Of a DNA stretch of 64,000 bases, positions 17,867 to 25,704 are shown piece after piece. This DNA is from Sphingobium sp. SCG-1 (lineage in GTDB: Bacteria > Pseudomonadota > Alphaproteobacteria > Sphingomonadales > Sphingomonadaceae), in contig NZ_CP026372.1 of the NCBI RefSeq assembly GCF_002953135.1, forward strand, positions 3,459,501 to 3,523,500, in the 5' to 3' direction. The position numbers and the translations under genes are program-made. Positions within the stretch are counted from its first letter, which is position 1. Each line of letters opens with the position of its first letter. Under the pieces are notes generated by a model that worked only from the letters and a program-made list of their open reading frames with translations, searched no databases and was not told where the DNA came from.

Positions 17867-19099
17867 ATGCCCCGTCTTCTTCTCACCATGTTTGCCGTAG
17901 CGGGGCTGATTCCGGCATATGCCGCAGCGCAAATTCTTTCGGGCGGCGGGCTGCCCGACGTCATCGGCGGGGTAGCTGGTCCTTTGGCAATCGATCGGCT
18001 GGAGCAGCTTTCGCCTGCACGCCTCGCCGATCAGTTGCTTACCTTGCGGGCGGAGAGGCTGACGGGGCTGGTGCAAAACAGCGGCGGGCGCGTAGCTCTG
18101 GATGACCGGGGTCAGCCCGCAGTAAGCGACGTGGTGCTGGTCACAGGCGCGAATGCTGCGACGCAAGCAGCGCTAAAGGCCGCCGGATTTGAATGGGAGA
18201 GCGAGACGGTCGAGGGGCTGGACCTGTTGCTGTTGCGCATCACCGTGCCGGAAGGCCGTGGCCTCGCATCGACACTTCGGCGGGTCCGCAAGATTGCGCC
18301 GGAGGCGGACGTCAGCGCCGATACGCTCTATACCGCAAGTGGAGCCTTGGAGAGCGGCGCAGCAACCCCGCGCGCATCGGGCGTCGTCCCGGGCCGGGCC
18401 GTCGGCATGATTGACGGCGGCGTGGCCGTGCATCCGACCTTGACCGGACGTATTGAGCAGCGCGGGTTTGCGCGGGGAGCGCCCCTCGGGAGTGCGCATG
18501 GAACTGCCGTGGCTTCGTTGATTGCGGGAACGGGGCGGATCAAAGGTGCGGCTCCAGGGGCGTCGCTATTGGCTGCCGATGTGTATGGGCGCGACCCGGC
18601 AGGCGGCGGGGCGTTGTCGATCGCGCGAGCGCTCGGCTGGATGGCGTCGCGCGGCGTCGGCATCGTCACGATCAGTCTCGTCGGGCCGGACAATCCATTG
18701 CTGGGAAGCGCCGTCCGCCTTGCCCAGAAGCGCGGGATAGTCATCGTGGCAGCCGTAGGAAATGACGGACCCGCCGCGCCGCCCGCCTTTCCCGCGTCCT
18801 ATCCGGGCGTGCTGGCAGTCACCGGAGTGGACGGGCGCGACCGCGCGCTGATCGAGGCAGGGCGGGCCAAGCATCTGGACTTCGCCGCACCCGGCGCGGA
18901 CATGCTCGCTGCGAGTACCAACGGCGGCGTCACGAAGGTGCGGGGCACCTCCTTTGCCACGCCGCTGGTCGCCGGACGACTGCTTGCGGTTCAAGGCCTG
19001 GCAGCGCTGGCGGCCGAGGCGGTGGACCTTGGCAAGAAGGGGCCGGACGCAGTCTACGGGCGGGGACTCATTTGCCGCGCTTGCAGAAATAAGAGCTAA
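17867..19099 (+). CDS. Secreted subtilisin-like (S8) serine protease
   Basis: A 410-residue protein with a signal peptide (to about residue 21), a roughly 150-residue N-terminal prodomain-like region and an S8 catalytic domain. The triad is D183 (GMIDGGV), H211 (AHGTAVASL) and S362 (GTSFATPLVAG), with oxyanion N299 (GND). All residues are present, so it should be active outside the cytoplasm. It ends soon after the serine helix, so there is no autotransporter barrel. It is divergent from the ECF sigma pair, and the Gly-rich secreted protein gene follows. Confidence 0.9.
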   Translation: MPRLLLTMFAVAGLIPAYAAAQILSGGGLPDVIGGVAGPLAIDRLEQLSPARLADQLLTLRAERLTGLVQNSGGRVALDDRGQPAVSDVVLVTGANAATQAALKAAGFEWESETVEGLDLLLLRITVPEGRGLASTLRRVRKIAPEADVSADTLYTASGALESGAATPRASGVVPGRAVGMIDGGVAVHPTLTGRIEQRGFARGAPLGSAHGTAVASLIAGTGRIKGAAPGASLLAADVYGRDPAGGGALSIARALGWMASRGVGIVTISLVGPDNPLLGSAVRLAQKRGIVIVAAVGNDGPAAPPAFPASYPGVLAVTGVDGRDRALIEAGRAKHLDFAAPGADMLAASTNGGVTKVRGTSFATPLVAGRLLAVQGLAALAAEAVDLGKKGPDAVYGRGLICRACRNKS

Positions 19100-19191
19100 A
19101 TCGCAGTACCTTATAAGAAAATCTGATCAGTTTGGGATTAAACCGCTGCCGACTCCCGTTTCCCTTGCATCACATCGCAAGGAGACGGAAA

Positions 19192-20028
19192 ATGAACCGC
19201 AAGTCACTTACTATCGCGACGTTCCTGTTTACCATCGCAGCCACGCCTGCTTCCGCGCAACTGCTGGGCGGTGGCGGTGGTGGCCTGATGGGAGGCGGCG
19301 GCTTGGGCGGCGCGCTGGGCGGTGTGACCGGATCAGCGACTGGGACGCTGGACGGTCGTGGCGACCTTGGCATTGATCGCAGCGTAGACGCCCGCGAAGG
19401 CCGTGCGAGTGGCAGAGCTTCAGGTTCCGGCAGCGCCACTGGTGCGCTGTCCGGATCGGCTAATCGCGGCGGCCGCAACACCAGTGGATCGGCGGGCGGC
19501 AGCGCTTCAGGCTCGGGCAGCGTGGGCGGCGCTCTGGACACGGTCGGCACCAATGACGTGCACAATGCGGTGGGATCGGCCCGTGACGCCACGACCGGCA
19601 TGGTAGGAACGGCAGGCAATCGTGTCGGCACTGCCGTGGGCAACACCCGCGATCGGGCCGCGAGCGCCGTCGGCACCGCCGCCAATGGCGCAGCCAGCGG
19701 CTCTGGCAATCTTGGCGGCATGGCGTCGGGCGGCGCGAGACAGCTTGCCCTTGCCGGATCGGGCGCCGCCAATGGCGCGGGCATGTTCGCGGTCAGTCCT
19801 GGCATGGTCGTACAAGATGCGCATGGCCGGGCCATCGGCACCGTCCGAGCGGTCCGCACTCGCGCCAACGGCATCGTCGACACGGTATTGGTCGAGAGCG
19901 GCAACCGCGTGGCCGCTCTGCCTGCCACCAACTTCAGTGGATCAGGCGAAGTCCTGACCTCCGCCATGACGAAGGGCGAAGTGAAGAAGCAGGCGGCGTC
20001 CGAGACCAAGCAGCCGTCTGCGGAATAG
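19192..20028 (+). CDS. Secreted Gly/Ala/Ser-rich protein with C-terminal PRC-barrel-like domain
   Basis: A 278-residue protein starting at ATG 19192 after a good ribosome-binding site (aaggagacgg). It has a clear signal peptide (MNRKSLTIATFLFTIAATPASA). The long middle is low-complexity and rich in Gly, Ser, Ala and Asn. A C-terminal segment (PGMVVQDAHGRAIGTVRAV... VAALPATNFSGSG) looks like a PRC-barrel. It is likely a surface or periplasmic structural protein. It lies 92 bp after the protease on the same strand and could be its substrate, which is inference only. Confidence 0.8.
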   Translation: MNRKSLTIATFLFTIAATPASAQLLGGGGGGLMGGGGLGGALGGVTGSATGTLDGRGDLGIDRSVDAREGRASGRASGSGSATGALSGSANRGGRNTSGSAGGSASGSGSVGGALDTVGTNDVHNAVGSARDATTGMVGTAGNRVGTAVGNTRDRAASAVGTAANGAASGSGNLGGMASGGARQLALAGSGAANGAGMFAVSPGMVVQDAHGRAIGTVRAVRTRANGIVDTVLVESGNRVAALPATNFSGSGEVLTSAMTKGEVKKQAASETKQPSAE

Positions 20029-20109
20029 GCGGTCGTCTCGTCCACGGATCGATGTGCTGACGTAATTAATCAGCAATCACAGGATCGGATCGACAAGTTA
20101 AGACCATGC

Positions 20110-20143
20110 AAGTCCGCTTCCGGCCCTCGCCGGAAGCGGACTT
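20110..20143. terminator. 14-bp perfect hairpin between convergent genes
   Basis: AAGTCCGCTTCCGG and CCGGAAGCGGACTT flank a 6-base loop between the convergent Gly-rich and RTX genes. There is no long T run, so it may act as a bidirectional, imperfect terminator or as an mRNA-stabilising hairpin. Confidence 0.6.
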
Positions 20144-20200
20144 AGGTTACGGAAACTTCAAGGCGTCATAGCCGTCCCGGCCAAGACGCAGAGCTTCTCG

Positions 20201-21394
20201 TCATACCAGGAGAAAATCTGCCGCCGAAAAGCTGTGCGCATTCAGCGTCGCAGTCGGGTCAGCAACTTCGATCATGAACTTGCTGCCGGAAGATGTGACT
20301 ACATCGAGAGCCACGTTGCCGTTGGCCAGATCATGCGCGAAGATCGTGCCCAATGCACCGCTGGAACTGTAGCTGCTGACGCCCAGCTTCTCGATGATGA
20401 TCCGGTCGCTGCCGTCCTGAAAATCCTCGATCACGTCGCCGCCATCCAGAGCGCCCGCACCTTTGAAGCAGAACCAGTCCGCTCCAGCGCCGCCCCAAAG
20501 ATGATCGCTGCCCAATTCGCCGATCAGCTTGTCGAAGCCGCTATCACCACGAATTTGGTCATTGCCGCCGCCGCCGAGCAGCAGGTCGTCGCCGCTTCCT
20601 CCGCTCATGCTATCATCGCCGTCTTCACCGTTCATGGAGTCTGCGTCGTTGCCGCCCGAAAGGCTGTCATTCCCCGCACCGGCCTGAAGGTTGTCGTTGC
20701 CATCGCCGCCGATGAGAATGTCGACGCCATATTCCGAGGAGAGCACGTCATTCCCCGTGCCGCCGTCGAGATAATTGTTGCCGTCGCCACCGTCCACGAA
20801 GTCGTTGCCAATGCCCCCATAGACATGATCGTCACCTGACTGGCCCTTCAGCCGGTCGTTGCCGCCCTCGCCGTAGATGGTGTCGTTGCCCGCGCCGCCG
20901 CCCACGGCCTGCGTGGTCAGCTTGCCCGTCGCGGGATTGATCTCATTGTAGAAGCCGTCGTCGCCATCCCCCGCGTAGATGAGATCGTCGCCATAGCCGC
21001 CGTCCAGATAATCCCGGCCTGCGCCTGCGGTGATGGTGTCGTTCCCCGCATCGCCAAGGATCTGGTCATGACCATCCCCGCCATCGATCCGATCGCTGCC
21101 GTCGCCACCCGAGAAGATGTCGTTGCCGATTCCCCCGATCAGCCGGTCGTCGCCAATGCCTCCGTCAAGCTTGTCGTTGCCATCCCCACCTTCCAGGACA
21201 TCCGCGCCAGCGCCCCCCTTCAGGAAGTCATTTCCCAGTTCGCCGTACAGGGTGTCATTGCCATCCCCGCCCTCAACATAGTCGTCGCCCGCACCCGCGC
21301 GGACAATATCATCGCCGCCCAGGCTCCTGATGTCGTCGACCACCGATGTGCCGACAAGCGTTTCCGCCCAAATATTTCCGACGAATTTCGCCAT
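20201..21394 (-). CDS. RTX-type calcium-binding repeat protein
   Basis: A 397-residue acidic protein built almost entirely of GGxGxDxLx-like nonapeptide repeats (for example GGDGNDTLYGELGNDFLKGG). They run from about residue 25 to 315 and form calcium beta-rolls. The C-terminal 80 residues lack repeats and end SFSAADFLLV, as in type I secretion substrates. There is no signal peptide and no ABC/HlyD/TolC set nearby, so secretion would need a distant system. No enzymatic domain is visible, so its role is likely structural or adhesive. Confidence 0.9.
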   Translation of the reverse strand: MAKFVGNIWAETLVGTSVVDDIRSLGGDDIVRAGAGDDYVEGGDGNDTLYGELGNDFLKGGAGADVLEGGDGNDKLDGGIGDDRLIGGIGNDIFSGGDGSDRIDGGDGHDQILGDAGNDTITAGAGRDYLDGGYGDDLIYAGDGDDGFYNEINPATGKLTTQAVGGGAGNDTIYGEGGNDRLKGQSGDDHVYGGIGNDFVDGGDGNNYLDGGTGNDVLSSEYGVDILIGGDGNDNLQAGAGNDSLSGGNDADSMNGEDGDDSMSGGSGDDLLLGGGGNDQIRGDSGFDKLIGELGSDHLWGGAGADWFCFKGAGALDGGDVIEDFQDGSDRIIIEKLGVSSYSSSGALGTIFAHDLANGNVALDVVTSSGSKFMIEVADPTATLNAHSFSAADFLLV

Positions 21395-21644
21395 GTGATT
21401 TTCTCCCGCAGAATCCCCGTGCTGATGGCCACTGCCGCGCTCCGGCCGGCAGTTCCCTCATGCACAGTTCGGCATGGCACAGCTTTCAAAGTGCAAAAGC
21501 CCCGTGAGGCAACATGCCTCTATGGCAAGATTGGCTGTGCACGATGGTTCGTTCACCCTCGGCAATGGAGCATTCACCGTACGATACGATTAGCGAAACG
21601 ATATTAACAATTGCTCCTTCCGTAATAAAGCATATGTTGAAGGC

Positions 21645-22580
21645 ATGGAGCCAATCATCCCGGCACGTGCTGCCCGCCCATCCGTCGCTCTGCGCCACTC
21701 CATTGGACTGCTCGGCGCAGCACTTTTCCTCGGTGCGGCCGCTCCGCCGCTAAAGTCGCCGAGCTTCGCGCCCTGGATCGACGGAACAACGACAAGCGAA
21801 CCGGAGATGCAGGTCCAAGCGATCGATGCCGACACATTCGTGATCCGCCAATCCGTCCGCACCAATTTCGAAGCGCCCTTCCTCTACTTGCTGTTCGGCA
21901 GGGAACGCGCCCTGTTGATCGACAGCGGGGCGGGAGGATTGAAGATACGGCCGACCATTGATCGGCTCGTAAGCGAATGGCGCGCAAAGCACGGTGGCCG
22001 TCCGATGCACTTGGTAGTCGCGCATTCGCACGGCCATGGCGACCATCATGCCGGCGATGATGAATTTCGTGATCGGCCGGATACCAATGTGGTGGGTCTC
22101 GCCCCCGACGACGTATCGGCGTTCTTTCACATTCGGGATTGGCCCCGCAATATCGGCCGCTTCGATCTTGGCGGGCGCATTCTTAACATCATCCCGACGC
22201 CCGGCCATCAGCCGGCGCACATCATGGTCTACGATGCGCGCACGCGACTGCTGTTTTCCGGCGACATGCTCTATCCCGGAAGGCTCTACTTCCCGCTGGA
22301 CAAGTTCGGCGATTTCCGTGCGAGTGCCGACCGGCTTGCCGCCTTCGCAAAGACGCATCCGATCCGCGCGCTGCTCGGTGCGCATATCGAGATGACCACC
22401 ACGCCGGCCCAGGACTATCCTGTGGAGGCCGCCACGCATCCATCGGAACATCCGCTGCCGCTCGCGCCTGCCGTCATCGAAGAACTTCAGCAGGCGGTGA
22501 CAAAAGCAGGCTCCACGCCAACGATCGACGCGCACCCTGATTTTATCCTCCACCCGGTGCCTCCCAGACCCGCGTCCTAG
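21645..22580 (+). CDS. Exported metallo-beta-lactamase-fold hydrolase
   Basis: A 311-residue protein with an N-terminal export sequence (LLGAALFLGAAAPP). The zinc motif H-x-H-x-D-H is at 129-134 (HSHGHGDHH), a later ligand is in PTPGHQPAH, and SGDMLY completes the site. The fold covers lactonases, glyoxalase II-like enzymes and alkylsulfatase relatives, and the exact substrate cannot be read. It is convergent with the TPR-sulfotransferase gene; the two stops are 3 bp apart. Confidence 0.87.
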   Translation: MEPIIPARAARPSVALRHSIGLLGAALFLGAAAPPLKSPSFAPWIDGTTTSEPEMQVQAIDADTFVIRQSVRTNFEAPFLYLLFGRERALLIDSGAGGLKIRPTIDRLVSEWRAKHGGRPMHLVVAHSHGHGDHHAGDDEFRDRPDTNVVGLAPDDVSAFFHIRDWPRNIGRFDLGGRILNIIPTPGHQPAHIMVYDARTRLLFSGDMLYPGRLYFPLDKFGDFRASADRLAAFAKTHPIRALLGAHIEMTTTPAQDYPVEAATHPSEHPLPLAPAVIEELQQAVTKAGSTPTIDAHPDFILHPVPPRPAS

Positions 22581-22582
22581 CG

Positions 22583-24148
22583 TCAGCCTACGACTATCCC
22601 CTGCTCTTCCAGCCAATTACGTACCGGCGTCAGCGCGACGGCATACGCCTTCCATCGTGCCACGGCGTCGGCATTGAGCGGACGGCGCACCTGCGCAGCG
22701 CTGGGGGTCGCGACAGCCGCCTTGTTCTCGTGGAAGGACAGGCAGGCGTCCTGCCAATCAAGGCCGCAATAACTCAACAACCGCCGCGTCTCCCGTTCCT
22801 GATCCGCCACCAGGGCCTCATAGGATAGCTGTAGCACCCGGCCGGGGAATACTCGCTCCCACAGTGCCATCAACCGGTCGAAACGCGCATAATATTGCGC
22901 GGTATCCATTAGGTCGTAGGAATAGGCGTAATAGGCCGACTGGCTGGCAAACAGGTTCTTGTAATTGCTCCAGATCGTATCCATCGGATTGCGGCGCAGG
23001 CAGACAATGCGCGCCTGCGGCAACGAACGGAGGATGTGACCGACATAGAGGAAATTGGCGGGAAGCTTATCGATAAAGCGCGCCTTGGCGTGCGGACGGT
23101 GATGTTGCGCGCGTGCGAGGTACGCGTCGCCTATCGCAGTCGCATCGACATATGCGCTCGCCGCTATCGTCTCGGAATCTATGACGAGGCGCGAACGCGT
23201 GCCGCTCAACTGTTTGACCGCCAGCGGCATCGCCTGAAGCTCGCCGGCCGATCCTACATCGGAATGTGAAGAAAGGATGCGGTCTACAAGGGTCGTACCC
23301 GTGCGCGGCATACCGACGACGAAGATGGGCGTAGGATCGGGATTGCCGTTGCCCTGCAGAATGCCGTCGTGCCGCCCGAACAGTTGCTCGATCGCATCGA
23401 AGATCGCGGCATCCTGCGCGAAGTCATAGCCGATGACCTGCTTGTGCGCGCGATTGGCGTCCGAGAGATAGCGGAACGTCTCGTCGGCATGGCCAAGATC
23501 CTCATGCTCCTTGGCCAGGGCATAACGGATGCGCAATGCGTCGGCCGGATCACAGGCCTTGGAAAGGGCCACTTCAAGCCGTGGAATATGGTTCACTCCG
23601 GCGGTCTGGCGCGTAAGAATGGCGAGCGCATAGTGGACACGCGCGTTGCCCGGATCAGCGGCGAGGATTGCCTCGTAATGCCTGTGCGCTTCTGCGATCC
23701 GACCGGTGAAGCCGCAGGCGGCGGCGAGATTATAGCGATAGTCGAGATTGTCGGGCTGAGCGGCGACGGCAGCTTCGAATGGCGCCACGGAGGTTTCATG
23801 ATCCCCAAGCCGCGCCAGCACGCAGCCTACGGTGTCAAGCGTCAACGCATCCGTGACACCCAGGGTCAGCGCTCGCCGAGCCGCCTCCCCTGCCTCGCCG
23901 TCACGGCGCACGAGGATGAGAAGCTTCGCGTGTTGCGCAAGATGTTCCGGCTCCGGTCCGCGCGCTACGGCGGCTTCCAGCATCGGCAGTGCCTTGGCAA
24001 TCTGCCCCGCTTCTGCGGCCGCCATAGCTAGCAGGAAATAACCGGCAGGTTGATCCGGCTCCGCATGCACCAGTGCCTGTGCCGCCTGCGCGGCCAAAGC
24101 AAGATCGCCCCGGCTAAGCGCAGCCCGCGCCTGCGCCTCAAGGTTCAT
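22583..24148 (-). CDS. TPR-repeat sulfotransferase
   Basis: A 521-residue protein from ATG 24148. The N-terminal half has about five TPR-like helical repeats. The C-terminal half is a PAPS-dependent sulfotransferase with the 5'-phosphosulfate loop GMPRTGTT (279-286) and the 3'-phosphate motif ARIVCLRRNPMDT (about 379-391). It should transfer sulfate from PAPS to a protein or glycan held by the TPRs. The frame is open up to 24340, but the residues before MNLEAQARAALSRGD are not TPR-like, so the inner start was taken. Confidence 0.88.
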   Translation of the reverse strand: MNLEAQARAALSRGDLALAAQAAQALVHAEPDQPAGYFLLAMAAAEAGQIAKALPMLEAAVARGPEPEHLAQHAKLLILVRRDGEAGEAARRALTLGVTDALTLDTVGCVLARLGDHETSVAPFEAAVAAQPDNLDYRYNLAAACGFTGRIAEAHRHYEAILAADPGNARVHYALAILTRQTAGVNHIPRLEVALSKACDPADALRIRYALAKEHEDLGHADETFRYLSDANRAHKQVIGYDFAQDAAIFDAIEQLFGRHDGILQGNGNPDPTPIFVVGMPRTGTTLVDRILSSHSDVGSAGELQAMPLAVKQLSGTRSRLVIDSETIAASAYVDATAIGDAYLARAQHHRPHAKARFIDKLPANFLYVGHILRSLPQARIVCLRRNPMDTIWSNYKNLFASQSAYYAYSYDLMDTAQYYARFDRLMALWERVFPGRVLQLSYEALVADQERETRRLLSYCGLDWQDACLSFHENKAAVATPSAAQVRRPLNADAVARWKAYAVALTPVRNWLEEQGIVVG

Positions 24149-24610
24149 GCCGCCAAACTGGGCACGATCGGCCGTCTTCATACCAAGGAGATCAACATAT
24201 GTGGGCCAGTTCAGCATAACGGCTGGGTGGTTCACCGCCGACCAACCGCCTTTGTTTATTCGCCGTAAAGCCGACTGCCATCTGCCTGTTCCCCTTTCGC
24301 GCGATCGACAGTCACTCAGCCCATTTCGCCTGTCCAGCATGAATCGACATTAATCTCCCCGATGACAATTATATGTCGGGAGTGAAACGACATCTCGACT
24401 TTTTAAAGCATTCACAGCGTGTTTGTATCGTCCTACAGCCAACAGCCGCACTAACGCGACCACCTGCCCAAGCAGAGTTCCGACCTGCGGCATCTGACGG
24501 ATCGTTACGCATCGGCACCAAAATATTGATCGAAGTTGAACCAAAGTACGATCTTGACGTTTTAATTCGGCTTCTCAACTTATCTGAGTAGCTCATTCTG
24601 AAAGACTGCC
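24149..24610. promoter_or_regulatory. Gene-free intergenic region with repeated CGACAT sites
   Basis: No convincing gene lies between the sulfotransferase and the Crp/Fnr gene. The hexamer CGACAT occurs at 24345-24350, inverted at 24373-24378 and direct again at 24388-24393. Part of this forms an imperfect palindrome CCGATGACA-N-TGTCGG. Such spacing suggests a dimeric regulator site, possibly for the downstream Crp/Fnr protein, but this is inference. Confidence 0.35.
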
Positions 24611-25342
24611 ATGGCCCCTAATAACGACGATCCGTTCAAGCTCTTGATACACAAGCTTGAACGGCTGGCTAAACTTGACGAAAAAGATGAAGCGGCCATT
24701 CGCACATTGCCCTTTCGTATTGTAAGGTACACCGCAGGACAACATCTGGTGCATGAGGGCGATCGTCCGACCGACTGTTGTCTTCTGCTTGAAGGCTTTG
24801 CCTGCCGTTATAAGCTTACCAATTCTGGCGCTCGTCAGATCGTCTCCTTCCACATGGCGGGAGACATCCTGGATTTGCAGCATCTCATGCTTGCGCGCGC
24901 CGACCATAGTGTTTCGACTATTACCGACGCCGTGGTCGCTTGGCTGCCGGCCGCGAACATTCGTGAGATGCTGACCCGTCATCCAGTCATCAACGAAGCA
25001 TTGTGGCGCGACTCGTTGATCGACGCGTCGATCTTCCGCGAATGGGTGCTCAATGTCGGGCGCCGGGACGCGAAGGCCCGCGTCGCCCATATGCTGTGCG
25101 AATTTGCCGCGCGTCGCGAGGCCGCTGGCCTGGGCAGTGCCGAACGGTTCGAACTGCCGATGACTCAGGAACAGATAGCGGACGCCACCGGCATGACTCC
25201 CATCCACGTCAATCGTATGCTGCATGCGCTGGCCGAAGACGGCGTGATCGCGCGCGACAAACGGTCCGTCCAAATTCTCGATTGGGAAGGAATGCAACGC
25301 GCCGGTGATTTCCGTCCAGCCTATCTTCATGCGGCAGCCTAG
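24611..25342 (+). CDS. Crp/Fnr-family transcriptional regulator
   Basis: A 243-residue regulator with a cyclic-nucleotide-binding-type sensor domain (GDRPTDCCLLLEGFACRY, FHMAGDILDLQHLML) and a C-terminal winged helix (TQEQIADATGMTPIHVNRMLHAL). No Fnr-type cysteine cluster is visible. It resembles the second Crp/Fnr protein at 7.4-8.2 kb in layout but is clearly a different sequence. It is followed 3 bp later by a small gene, suggesting co-expression. Confidence 0.92.
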   Translation: MAPNNDDPFKLLIHKLERLAKLDEKDEAAIRTLPFRIVRYTAGQHLVHEGDRPTDCCLLLEGFACRYKLTNSGARQIVSFHMAGDILDLQHLMLARADHSVSTITDAVVAWLPAANIREMLTRHPVINEALWRDSLIDASIFREWVLNVGRRDAKARVAHMLCEFAARREAAGLGSAERFELPMTQEQIADATGMTPIHVNRMLHALAEDGVIARDKRSVQILDWEGMQRAGDFRPAYLHAAA

Positions 25343-25345
25343 TAC

Positions 25346-25579
25346 ATGACGATGACCATTGAATTTAAAGCAGTAACTTTGGACAGCGGCGCGCATGACA
25401 ACAAGGGTATGCTCGTGTTCCGTGATGGACGCCTGATGGCCGTGCTCTCCTGCCTCAGCGATATTCATGGGGCCAAGGAAGGGCAGTGGTTCGTGGAGAT
25501 GACCTTCACAACCGAATGTGAGCTGACAGGCCGGACCTTCGATACCCTTGGCGAGGCGGAGGTGTGGGCGAGTAGTTGA
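25346..25579 (+). CDS. Small hypothetical protein downstream of the regulator
   Basis: A 77-residue protein (MTMTIEFKAVTLDSGAHDNKG... LGEAEVWASS) starting 3 bp after the Crp/Fnr stop. A second ATG two codons on (25352) is an alternative start. Composition looks like a folded alpha/beta domain rather than an out-of-frame reading. No family is recognised. Tight spacing suggests an operon with the regulator. Confidence 0.65.
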   Translation: MTMTIEFKAVTLDSGAHDNKGMLVFRDGRLMAVLSCLSDIHGAKEGQWFVEMTFTTECELTGRTFDTLGEAEVWASS

Positions 25580-25638
25580 ATGGTGGGCTTCCCGGCGTGC
25601 TCTACCGGGACGGGAACGCCGCGAAGGCCACAGTGCCC

Positions 25639-25667
25639 CTTGAAAAGCAAAGGCCACCGGTCCATTT
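25639..25667 (+). promoter_or_regulatory. Sigma-32 (RpoH)-type promoter of htpG
   Basis: CTTGAAA (25639-25645) and TCCATTT (25661-25667) are separated by 15 bases, matching the heat-shock consensus CTTGAAA - spacer - CCCATTT closely. It lies 38 bases before the htpG start, so transcription would begin about 30 bases upstream of it. HtpG is a classic heat-shock gene, which supports the call. Confidence 0.75.
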
Positions 25668-25704
25668 CACCGCCGTTTCAACCTTAGCCTTTGAGAAGCG
25701 GACG

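Noticed and set aside
24373..24591. 72-codon plus-strand frame before the Crp/Fnr gene
   Set aside because: No ribosome-binding site, no recognisable features, and both strands are equally open here.
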